Shown here in pieces: positions 15,901-20,600 of a stretch of DNA of 22,868 nucleotides. A program made the translations under genes and the position numbers. The first letter of the stretch is position 1; each line of letters begins with the position of its first letter. Source of the DNA: a virus; the IMG/VR virus record IMGVR_UViG_3300012920_000292, positions 1-22,868 of that record. The stretch is one strand, 5' to 3'. Under the pieces are notes generated by a model, which had not been told where the DNA came from, did not search any database, and saw only the letters and a list, made by a program, of their open reading frames with translations.

Positions 15901-16062
15901 GGTCAATATAGTTGGGGTAAAATTGATGTTGTTGATCGTGGTAACACGAATACATATAATGCATATACTCAATCTGGAGTGGGACTTACTGAAGGATCAG
16001 GTATTACAACATCAACAATGATTGTAAGATCTAATTTCCTGAAGTTTACAAATTATATCTAG
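3946..16062 (+). CDS. 7: Giant modular baseplate wedge protein, gp7 position (4038 aa)
   Basis: One uninterrupted 12.1-kb frame between gp6 and gp8, exactly where T4 has gene 7 (1032 aa). Residues 198-218 (KDFYLSKGTDSSFKILFKAL) match the recalled T4 gp7 segment around DFYSTKGIEASYKFLFKVLY. Residues 2366-2495, including DNDYYQNFSYSLKSEIP and NHTLGFRKFA, match the following part of T4 gp7 (RSYYVMKIKSNLPSSRW, VHPVGFGF). In T4 the two lie close together. Between and after them are repeated modules: six HGF/TGD modules, about twelve GxGY modules, three R-x-x-G-T modules, a YHYH domain (1256-1375), a cupredoxin-like domain (1933-2022) and gp10-like hairpins. Residues 3670-3720 (AYHGPGKTED, RPVTWCRQTEDKI) are a conserved cyanophage block. 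No signal peptide or membrane segment. Expected role is gp7-like wedge core plus a large surface-exposed array, perhaps contacting fibres or host. The start is the first ATG, without a strong Shine-Dalgarno. Gene call certain; gp7 identity likely. Confidence 0.8.
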   Translation: MSESRIQFNAIVASQLPAYVREDYPLVSDFLKQYYLGQEYQGGPIDLIQNIDNYIKLDNNTNLTYSVILAEDITFFDDEIKVDPGKSPEGTKGFPDTYGLLKIEDEVITYTGKTDYSFTGCSRGFVGITSYRNEFKQEEVLFESNDADDHDAGVTIENLSCLFLKEFLLKVKHQLLPGLEDRSLVSDLNENIFIKQSKDFYLSKGTDSSFKILFKALYDKDVSVIKPSDNLLTPSNSNYRVVNELVVEAISGDPEELDNATLYQDAYKFDSGTNKAYAPVISIDKIEVGYGKSYYRLGYDGGYNRDVGVDGSVYGNFVVEASTKVIGNVSAGSTIIDVDSTVGFGSTGELYVTYADTTTGFVSYTSKSLTQFFGVTNLTSKISDTATIGINTFAYGRSSVNQELIRVRISSVLDNVKIPENIISAERQTTARVTDLGIKESNFKTNKWFYNVSPSYKVSKVELIDISDYTYKITLNVKNYLKPGNKIGVILNDGTELESTIVSISDEKTFNIRGQGSLNQDTVQKIKRRIQKGSSSNFPKIQQFSTDVDALFKNDDGNYMVASPSLPTYNAQPIEITPRQFKFSGTFSGTSFLVSPGVEHGFYTGDAIYYKARSVSQTFIDGNGSARTRLVRDTALFDDGLYFVQRVDGFTLKFAKSRNDIYDSKFISVDSEVTVTDSVIEPFEFFGKTLKPQKILREVCDPENDGTVTETEPGFTGILVNGVEILNYKSKDFIAYGEIEKINVLSPGENIDIINVPNLLISDTVGTAATANLCVSGSLREVRIKDPGFDYLSTPTIKVTGGNGEGALCQVDMKQIDHAPEFATDIVSAEVVVGISSTQSRIGFSTYHKFRNAEQVIYKTSDQQAVAGIVTNSSYFVSVIDNTTVRLHKTQEDAIVGLNTVFLTDFGIGRHSLQSVNKKSVISAINVINGGSGYENKRKTAPAATGINTASDVVSIANHDYNTGEIIKYTCVGTPVTGLNVNEEYYVTTIDQDSFRLSSVGVSSDKEFFYRTKQYVNLESVGVGTHVFNYPDIAVTVSGEVGISSIGLETFKAEIEPIFRGSITDVHIENGGVGYGSSEILNYQHQPQITVQQGKNAQVKPVISNGRISQVIVLNSGSDYTSTPDIIIDGPGVGAVLVPIMENRTLSEVKVIEPGGGYTEEDTVITILDPGENDNDPIFTSKLKTWNVNLFQKNFPYFDADDGVIVSGTNELQYSHVYAPRVFRESNYAVDSEGNIQYGESDLKRVNSIEVKSTKHSPILGFAYDGNPIYGPYGYSRKNGGVVDAMKSGYSLDLKPNRPSTSIFPEGFFIQDYTHKDVSDESVLDENNGRFCITPDYPQGTYAYFMTINDSFAESSGVFEKYKKPVFPYIIGHNYYSVPIEFNFLNSSVQDQYSFESSDLRRNTDPLNLIEEDSEYPYIFIPNKLNQTVTVTSTAPGTVNGVGIVTAGDGYKVGESLLFDNDGTGGDSAFARISRVKGKSVDRISVASSIIENVEIYPGSKSGEYEIVSAHPHKYLNTEIVSISGVSTTGTGIEGSFLAGVSTSRFTIAGVGTTGVAIGTDGVTGLVTFFNLVGDLSSDKIRENDIISAGTERVKVLNVDKLSSRIRVLRAVDGTVSTSHTIGKYIYEDPRRLTVKVGYKTDYNYRLNEQVYFNPVETVGLGTTAGVGIGTTISFSNPGAGITQKFIPTKSLYFRGHNFKTGDLVTYSPGSGGTGLYVEDESNAGIGTTLTNGEQFFIAKINDDLIGIATVRVGLGTTGTFVGVADRNSSTLFIKGVGIGDTHSFTTNHTIITGTLNKNTVTVSTASTHGLSSPHKVDVFVNPADTKTVTFKYDDFNRRIIVNPLDFTNTGVNTSNGNITLTDHGFKGGEKVVYTATDVSEGLTDNSIYYITRIDRNTVRLSNSYYDTTLDDPITVGIASTGTSGGTISPINPPLTFYKNSTITFDLSDTSLGFTKFGTTYPAFDLNFYTDKNHTQIWEKSSDSTTFEHVKSGKVGTAGGKSVLSVTDNIPEVLYYKFDLVYDADLPEVKSEVFVDSEVVSGTELNVKESKFNGNHPIIVTTPTAFTYTLGEKPEAVSYAATTSSQINYETDCDHTDGPVAKVQIINPGRGYLSLPGITTVDVTAGSGAVFEATSSTIGIIKSTKIDDIGFNFPADNTLKPRLLFPQAVKINALYSFDEIGISSFGRGFSLPPELIVVDGSTKKVVDDVILKMTPGDNRVTIIKNTNRLSGVTPSIIPTLTDSGVGITTITYDSSTKLATAKLAVGFSTVNIFPFTAGDKLLVENTSVGVGSTGKGFDSKNYNYKLFDVVGVVENLGGIGFVTFSMDGFINQGETPGQYNTVNSAGRITAQKHFPIFDVVTETSNYILGEEVKSNSATGTVEKWNAQLGLLHISSTDNFVVGEEITGQSSSVVGIATTIKAFETYIDYDSSSKVNIGSQTKSGFLNNNLQRVQDNDYYQNFSYSLKSEIPYDEWNDVVSSLNHTLGFRKFADYQLESTTDTSQMNVGIASDGISIVNHIDSFGNLHCVHDFDLATENSIGSPFISDQIIFKNRILTDYFESIGNRVLSIDDISGQFNSDPRPTPFSVVDTFDLDAIKSQKYITYIRDKRFRGQRQLMIVDLVHNGSVGFLNQYGRVESTYDQGSFDFSISGTEGQLLFYPTKSSVNDYDLTTLSYNLSGIATGIGTTTFGSVAKIETKSTEISSGSDATIVSIANTYTSTKVLVNITPDINKTNLYEMVELNVINDGTTIDLLEFGRLTAEGVTAASSSGLGTYSASDDGSNLNITFHPGVGIATTGAVNTVFVGLATHTSTGISTTNIIRATLDARTTSISASGSPGVTTISDYATDDDGGYFIVQVTDTTNNRIQLSEVVVVDNFVDAANPYDIYFAEYANLESSAGLGTMGAAIDSNGKASLTFTPIPSIDTVVTVFKNSLRLDVLNENNPSSIDFTNGSIITELGSYTGTDSDIKREFGLTHKTDGIFERYFLGNNSTIVDIDADTIKIPNHFFVSGEKISYNHVGTAASAIGIATTSFVGAANTTFLPDENLYAVKIDDNLIKIATSAENALKSTPVVVDLESVGIGTSHRFVATNQNSKVVVAIDNVIQSPVVSTAVTTGLSTNFSALAEIIEFTGITSFFGADLIKIGNEIMKIEGIGIGKTNAIRVRRSWLGTPSGVGNTFDLVTKISGNYNIVNNHLNFSEAPFGNTPIGTATNPPDERDWTGITSSSTFQGRSFMKSGLENGSDASYSKNYIFDNVSDQFTGTQNEFALKQEGSNITGIVDENAIILVNDIFQVPGSQEDYTLQQSSGITSATFVGTLPQSPLGSDVGISSFPKGGIIVSVGSSEGFGYQPLVAAGGTAIVSAAGTIESISIGNSGSGYRSGIQTTVNVGVGTSSTGTGNIEFIGTAAIEGGHIVSIAITNPGTGYTATNQPFVVIDDPLSYSNMSLHYSSSSPSGVGTEATVDIVVGQGSSVIDFEIVNSGYGYGNDQILTVAIGGTIGIPTTPSYSGNEFQLTIDEVISDEFSGWSLGTLQILDSIDEFIDGATREFTLKNGGSIISIVSSPGSKIDVQDVLLVFVNDVLQVPGVGYEFTGGSIITFSEALKVGDKAKIIFYKGNGDSDVIFRNVIETVKRGDTLQLEPFSDQPDYLEEDVRSVFNILSTGTVETNAYHGPGKTEDVTLVRPVTWCRQTEDKIIDQIPQGKNRELYEPVINPSAYIIKSVGVGSTAIYVDTLRPLFDGRNEASTLTFQNKIKFIAQEQKSGAAGTAVVSGLGTISSVVISDGGIGYSTATVSFGYTSASRAFGSVSISAGGTVTGVAITDPGVGYTNTNPPTVLFSPPGYTEEEVSVNTYSGDNGIIVGFGTTSVGIGTTQLIFDVHIPYDSFLRDSNLTGTAVTITSIQQYDYFMVRKSNVGVAVTTVTSFDDTGSIVGVGTSFADNVYQVARIEGLTTSVSGVTTNVKRLFVDVDQFAEGYSGITTSGDGFGQYSWGKIDVVDRGNTNTYNAYTQSGVGLTEGSGITTSTMIVRSNFLKFTNYI
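4201..4341 (+). repeat. R-x-x-G-T module, copy 1 (residues 86-132)
   Basis: GLLKIEDEVITYTGK followed by FTGCSRGFVGITSYR. This beta-rich pattern, E-[IV]-[IM]-x-[YI] then a short hairpin and R-[GSA]-x-x-G-[TI], recurs at residues 1582-1622 and 3139-3175 of the same protein. Confidence 0.5.
4393..4620 (+). other. gp7-like core, first half (residues ~150-225)
   Basis: Encodes a helical stretch (LSCLFLKEFLLKVKHQLLPG) followed by FIKQSKDFYLSKGTDSSFK and ILFKALYDKDVSV. The pattern D-F-Y-x-[ST]-K-G-x-x-x-S-[FY]-K-x-L-F-K-x-L-Y agrees with my recollection of the C-terminal third of T4 gp7, the part in the wedge core bundle with gp6 and gp25. Alignment was by eye. Confidence 0.6.
6271..7476 (+). repeat. 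Cluster of five GxGY modules (residues ~776-1177)
   Basis: Pattern [GS]-x-[ILV]-x-x-[VI]-x-[IV]-x-[ND]-x-G-x-[GD]-[YF], then a Pro-containing strand. Copies centre on VRIKDPGFDYLSTP (782), INVINGGSGYENK (925), VHIENGGVGYGSS (1066), VIVLNSGSDYTSTP (1111) and VKVIEPGGGYTEED (1149). The last three are in near-tandem, each about 40 residues after the previous one, interrupted only by a glycine-rich strand (GPGVGAVL or equivalent). Confidence 0.65.
7711..8070 (+). other. YHYH-family domain inside the giant protein (residues 1256-1375)
   Basis: HSPILGFAYDGNPIYGPYGY (1256-1275) is the classic opening of YHYH-family domains (DG-x-PIYGP). About 45 residues later comes LDENNGRFCITPDYP, then QGTYAYFMTI and FPYIIG, which match the family's end (LDxxNG, TPxYPxGxYHYH, PYxxG). 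The eponymous Y-H-Y-H is Y-A-Y-F here (1342-1345), so the histidines are lost. The family's biochemical role is not known to me. Confidence 0.75.
8689..8811 (+). repeat. R-x-x-G-T module, copy 2 (residues 1582-1622)
   Basis: REND-IISAGTERVKVLNVD followed by RIRVLRAVDGTVSTSHT. It has the same arrangement as copy 1 at 4201-4341: a strand with a conserved Glu, a hairpin, then an Arg strand leading to G-T and a Ser/His-containing end. Confidence 0.5.
9742..10011 (+). other. Cupredoxin-like domain without metal ligands (residues 1933-2022)
   Basis: PPLTFYKNSTITFDLSDTSL, then LNFYTDKNHTQIW, then KVGTAGGKSVLSVTDN and IPEVLYYKFDLVYD. Phage cupredoxin-like domains normally read F-x-x-S-D, H-P-[LF]-x-F-[YS]-x-[DT], then LYYxC-x-x-H-x-x-M-G. 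The backbone pattern is kept, but the Cys/His/Met loop after LYY has been replaced by KFDLVYD. Assigned by motif memory only. Confidence 0.45.
11041..11430 (+). other. gp7-like core, second half (residues 2366-2495)
   Basis: YILGEEVKSNSATGTVEKW, then FVVGEEITGQSSSVVGI, then LNNNLQRVQDNDYYQNFSY, KSEIPYDEWNDVV and NHTLGFRKFA. In recalled T4 gp7 the stretch after KFLFKVLY reads DLVGQTIYTATGRCNVT, LIAGQEV, LLQNNIDYINRSRSYY, KSNLPSSRW and VHPVGFGF in the same order. The parallel of seven ordered anchors is the reason for calling the giant gene 7. Confidence 0.6.
13360..13470 (+). repeat. R-x-x-G-T module, copy 3 (residues 3139-3175)
   Basis: DLIKIGNEIMKIEGIGIGK followed by IRVRRSWLGTPSGVG. IKIxxEIM-x-I-x-G matches LKIEDEVITYTG of copy 1, and RRSWLGT matches RGFVGIT. 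Confidence 0.5.
13717..13854 (+). repeat. gp10-like hairpin module, copy 1 (residues 3258-3303)
   Basis: DQFTGTQNEFALKQEG, then AIILVNDIFQVPGSQEDY. This is a beta-hairpin pattern widespread in phage baseplate and tail-fibre proteins: F-[TA]-L-x-x-x-G, then V-[NF]-[ND]-x-[LIF]-Q-x-P-G-x-x-x-Y. A related hairpin (FNGILQEL, later HGDIINITWF) is in T4 gp10 as I recall it. Confidence 0.45.
14026..15467 (+). repeat. Second cluster of GxGY modules (residues ~3361-3841)
   Basis: Copies: ISIGNSGSGYRSG (3370), IAITNPGTGYTATN (3417), FEIVNSGYGYGND (3476), VVISDGGIGYSTA (3779) and VAITDPGVGYTNTNPP (3817). The first three and the last two are in near-tandem with periods of roughly 40-60 residues. Two isolated copies lie at residues 1443 (GIVTAGDGYKVG) and 2103 (VQIINPGRGYLSLP). 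A further copy is inside gp8. Confidence 0.65.
14566..14793 (+). repeat. gp10-like hairpin module, copy 2 (residues 3541-3616)
   Basis: DGATREFTLKNGG, then VLLVFVNDVLQVPGVGYEF, TGGSIITFSEALKVGDKA and KIIFYKG. It repeats copy 1 at 13717 in order and spacing and keeps the complete ending I-x-F-x-x-A-x-x-x-G-D-x-[AI]-x-I. A partial third relative (VFKNSLRLDVLNENNP) lies near residue 2929. Confidence 0.5.
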
Positions 16063-16067
16063 ACTAT

Positions 16068-16080
16068 CTTAATAAATAAA
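16068..16080 (+). promoter_or_regulatory. T4-type late promoter driving gp8 and the DUF4815-like gene
   Basis: CTTAATAAATAAA lies 5 nt after the giant gene's stop and 17 nt before the gp8 ATG. It differs from the site at 1408-1420 only in its last base. The two are the only strong matches I noticed in intergenic DNA. It gives gp8 its own start, independent of the 14.6-kb upstream unit. Confidence 0.75.
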
Positions 16081-16097
16081 GAAAAACTCTGTCCAAA

Positions 16098-17651
16098 ATG
16101 GCTGCCATTATAACTGATCAGATTAGAATATTAAATGCCAAAAATTTTGTTGCTGGAGTAACAAACTCTAGCAACTCTTATTATTCTTTTGTTGGTTTGA
16201 CAAACCCTGCTGATTATCAATCAGATTGGGATCAAGATCCGCCATCTCCAAAAGATAATTTTGATCAAGAGAATGACTATTGGGATACAATGGTTGCTCT
16301 GAAAAAAATTACTAGTTCTGATGTAAAGCAAGTTGTTCCTAAGAGATCTTGGTCTTCTGGAACAGCCTATGACATGTATCGACATGACTATAGTAGAACG
16401 AATACAGCTGCTGTTTCTGGATCAACATCACTGTATTTGGCAAATTATTTTGTAATGAATAGTGACTTTAGAGTTTATATTTGTTTACAAAATGGAACAA
16501 GTCCAGATAATCCAACTGGACAACCTTCACTTGATGAACCAACCTTTACTGATTTAGAACCAAGAGCAGCAGGAACTAGTGGTGATGGATACATCTGGAA
16601 ATATCTTTATACTATTACCCCAAGTGATGTAGCAAAATTTGAATCTACTCAATATATGCCAGTTCCTGCAGATTGGACTACATCTGCGGATAATGCTGCT
16701 GTTAGAGATAATGCTGTAGACGGATCGATAAAAATTGCTACCATCACTAACAGAGGAGTTGGTCTAGGAACAGCAAATAGTGTTTATACAGAGGTTCCAA
16801 TTAGAGGTGATGGGACTGGTGCAGAATGTACAATTGTTGTTGACGGAAATCAAGAGGTAAGTTCAGTAACAGTCTCTAATCAAGGTTCTGGATATACTTA
16901 TGGCAACATTGATATAGTTGCTGGAGGAGTTCCTACAGGCACAACGAGACCAACATTTGATGTTATCATTTCACCTCAAGGTGGGCATGGTGCTGACATT
17001 TATAGAGAACTTGGAGCGTATAACGTTCTGATGTATTCTAGAATTGAAAATGATGTTCAAAATCCAGATTTTATCACTGGTAATCAAATTGCAAGAATTG
17101 GATTAGTTGAAAATCCTCAACAATTTGGGTCAACAACAATTTTAACGTCAGACAAAGCATCTGCAACAAGTGCGTTGAGATTGGTAGGCACTGGATATAG
17201 CACGGCAACCTTTGTTGCTGATTCGTATTTTACTCAAACCGTATCAACAGGAACAACTGCTGTTGGAAGAGTAGTTAGTTACGATCAAACCACAGGTGTT
17301 TTAAAATTCTGGCAGGACAGAAGTGTTGCTGGATTTAACACTGTTGGTACTGCACAAACTAATCCAACTTATGGTTTTGATCTTACGGAGTTTACTTCCA
17401 GTCCAGGAACTGGAGGTAGTTTGACGATTGTCCCTTCAACTGGATCAGATCTATCAATTGATAGTAATTTTACAGGTATATCTACAGTAATAAATAATCG
17501 TACATACTATCTTGGTCAAAGCTTTACGAGTGGTATTGCCAATCCTGAGGTTAAGAGACACTCTGGAAATATTATCTACGTTGACAACAGACCATCTATC
17601 ACTAGATCGTCAAACCAAAAGGAAGACATAAAAGTTATTTTGCAGTTCTAA
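16098..17651 (+). CDS. 8: Baseplate wedge subunit gp8
   Basis: A 517-residue homologue of T4 gp8 (334 aa), the dimeric wedge protein that binds the outside of the gp7/gp6 core. The start MAAIITDQIRILNAKNFVAG resembles the T4 opening (FRTEKMLNFYNSI region). A W-D-T-M segment, VVPKRSWSSGTAYDMY, then DGYIWKYLYTITPSD match T4 VIPRRDW and DGYVWEYLFEIPPD. The C-terminus, VKRHSGNIIYVDNRP (485-499) through QKEDIKVILQF, matches T4 MRHSGEMIYMENRP through TEEINILFTF. The length excess is in the middle. One GxGY module (VSSVTVSNQGSGYTYG, 254-269) is of the kind seen in the giant protein, and a GTTAVGRVVSYDQTTGVLKF module appears later. The conserved PQGGHGADIYRELGAY (293-308) separates them. The start is the first ATG after the late promoter, with no clear Shine-Dalgarno. 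The next gene starts 6 nt after the stop. Confidence 0.95.
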   Translation: MAAIITDQIRILNAKNFVAGVTNSSNSYYSFVGLTNPADYQSDWDQDPPSPKDNFDQENDYWDTMVALKKITSSDVKQVVPKRSWSSGTAYDMYRHDYSRTNTAAVSGSTSLYLANYFVMNSDFRVYICLQNGTSPDNPTGQPSLDEPTFTDLEPRAAGTSGDGYIWKYLYTITPSDVAKFESTQYMPVPADWTTSADNAAVRDNAVDGSIKIATITNRGVGLGTANSVYTEVPIRGDGTGAECTIVVDGNQEVSSVTVSNQGSGYTYGNIDIVAGGVPTGTTRPTFDVIISPQGGHGADIYRELGAYNVLMYSRIENDVQNPDFITGNQIARIGLVENPQQFGSTTILTSDKASATSALRLVGTGYSTATFVADSYFTQTVSTGTTAVGRVVSYDQTTGVLKFWQDRSVAGFNTVGTAQTNPTYGFDLTEFTSSPGTGGSLTIVPSTGSDLSIDSNFTGISTVINNRTYYLGQSFTSGIANPEVKRHSGNIIYVDNRPSITRSSNQKEDIKVILQF

Positions 17652-17657
17652 AGAATT

Positions 17658-20600
17658 ATGCCACAGCAGACGAACCTCAACGTATCGCCATATTTCGACG
17701 ACTTTGATCCAGCGAACGATTATCATAAGGTATTGTTCAAACCTGGATATCCTGTTCAGGCAAGAGAACTAACTACTCTTCAATCGATTCTTCAGAATCA
17801 GATTGAAAGATTTGGGCAGCACTTCTTCAAAGAGGGTGCTAAGGTAATTCCAGGAAATATCGGTTATAGTCAAATATATTATGCAGTACAACTTCAAAAC
17901 AGTTATCAAGGAGTTCCCGTAGCTGCTTATGCAGATCAATTGGTTGGAACAAAAATTACGGGACAAAGATCTGGAGTAACTGCTTTTGTTGATAGTATTG
18001 TTTTACCAGAGGATTCTGAAAGAGGAAATTTAACTTTATATATCAACTACCTTGCTAGTAGTACCTCAAATAATACCTCACAACAATTTTTTGATGGTGA
18101 GTTACTGACTTGTAATGAAACAATTGCCTCTGGGTTATTAGGCAACACTACTATTGCTGTTGATTCTCCATTTGCATCCACTTTAGATTCTGGTGCAGCT
18201 GCAACTGGATCCTCCTTCCAAATTGAAAGTGGAATTTATTTTATTCGTGGAAATTTTGTAAATGTAGAAAAAGAAACTTTAATTCTTGATCAATATACAA
18301 ACACACCTAGTTATAGAATTGGTTTGTTTGTCAATGAGGAAATCGTTACTTCGGATTTAGACGAAACTCTTAACGACAATTCTCAAGGATTTAACAATTA
18401 TGCTGCGCCTGGTGCTGATCGACTTAGAATTAGCACTAGTTTATTTAAAAAACCATTAGACGATTTTAACGACGATAATTTTATTCTTCTTGCGACTGTA
18501 ATTGATGGAGTTCTTCAAACGGTTCCGCGCAAAAGAGGAACTCTTGGAGGAGGAGTAGGATATAATGATATAACTGATATTCTTGCTAGAAGAACTTTTG
18601 ATGAATCTGGTCACTATTATATAAAAGCATTTGATTTAAGTGTTGTTAATTCTTTAAATGATAACGTTGGAAATAACGGTATTTTTAATTTAGGTCAATT
18701 TACTCCAGGTGGAGAGAATGCAAGGAATGATTTAGCATTATATAAAATTTCTCCAGGAAAAGCATACGTAAAGGGGTATGAGATTGAATCTTTAGGAGTT
18801 ACTTACCTTGACGTTGAAAAACCAAGAACAACAAAAACCTTACAAAATCAAAATATAATTTATAATACAGGACCAACTTTTAGACTTAACACTGTTTATA
18901 GGTCTCCAAGTATTGGGATTGGAAACACCTATGCAGTAAGTTTAAGAAATCAAAGAGTTGGCACTAATCAAGAAAATGCTCCTGGTAAAGAGATAGGTAT
19001 TGCTAGAGTTTATGACTTCAGATTAGAGTCTGGATCATATGATGCTGCAAATGGAAATCTTAATGAATGGAATCTTGCACTTTTTGATGTACAGACGACA
19101 ACTGAAATTGCATTAAACCAAGCAGACACTTTAAATGTTCCCACCTTCATTAAAGGTGAATCAAGTGGTGCTACAGGTTTCTTAAGACATAGTGTAAATG
19201 CAGGCACAGCAATCACTGTTTATGAAACTTCAGGATCGTTTATTCCTAATGAAGTGCTTACTTTCAATGGAATTCAAAATGGAAGAATTGCTATTGCTGT
19301 AACAGAAAATAGTGTTTCTGATGTAAAATCTATCTACGGAACTTCTAATACAACTGAACTTGATGCTGGAATTACCGGTATCAATACATTTAGTGCAAAC
19401 GTAATTCAATCTGACAAGTTTATTGTTGGCATTGCAACCGTTAGTGCATTGTCTGGTGGTGTAAGCACAGTGCGTAGTCCAAATGAAAGATTCCCAGGCA
19501 CTATTGTAAAAGAAAATGATCTTGTTCAATATTCAGATACCACATCTGGACTTTTAACTGAAGATCCTATTGTTGCAAGAGTAGTAAGTGTCGGAACAAC
19601 ACATATTGAAGTTGAAGGTGTCACCACTGTCACTGGTATTGCAAGTGGATTTTTACCATCATCTACATTAAACGTAACTGACTTTAAAGTAGTTACCTCA
19701 GATTTAGCATCTTCCTCAGACAATAGTTTATTTACCCCATTACCAAAACCAAATGTTTCTGATGTAGATATTTCTGAGTCCGTTTTAACAATTAGAAAAA
19801 CATTCACTGTTAATATTGCATCGAATCAACTTTCTGCGGAAGCACAAGCAGGAGATAATGAGACCTTCTTGCCTTTTGATGAAGAGAGATATTTGTTAAC
19901 TAGAGCCGATGGATCTACAGAAGCATTAACATCAGATAAATTTGAAATAGGTGCTGATGGCAAAACTCTACAAATAAGAGGATTAGGTTCTAATAGCAAC
20001 GGATGTTCTTTAGTAGCAACTCTTAGAAAAACAAATCCAAAGGCAAAAGTAAAAATAAAAACCCCGGTTAATAGTATTATTGTAAATAAATCAAAACTTG
20101 AGGGATCTGGTATTGGATCAACCACTCTTAATAATGGATTGGTATTTGGTGCGTATCCTTTTGGAACTAGAGTAGAAGATGAAACTATTGCATTAAACTT
20201 CCCAGATGTTATAGAAGTTCATGGAATTTATGAATCAGCAGACACCAGTGCTGCTTCTGCTCCTAGATCTACTTTATTGAATATCAATAGCACCTCCACA
20301 ACAACATCCGAATTTTTGATTGGTGAAACAATCACAGGACAAACAAGTGGAGCAGTGGCAATTCTTACAGAAATCGTAAGCAGTTCTGAAATTTCATTCA
20401 TTTATAAAAATGAATCTGTATTTGTCGAGGGAGAAACCATAGAGTTTGCAGATTCAAATTTATCTGCCAGAGTCTCTACACTTTCAACTCCAAGTTTTAA
20501 TATATCTCCAAATTACACTTTTAGAACTGGTCAAGAAAATACCATTTACAACTATGGTGTTATAAGAAGAAAAAATAAAGCAGAGTCACCATCCAATCAA

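Noticed and set aside
3946-16062. Polymorphic toxin, adhesin or retron-type function for the giant gene
   Set aside because: There is no signal peptide, haemagglutinin or RHS repeat, toxin motif or polymerase motif. Position and the gp7-like segments indicate a wedge protein.
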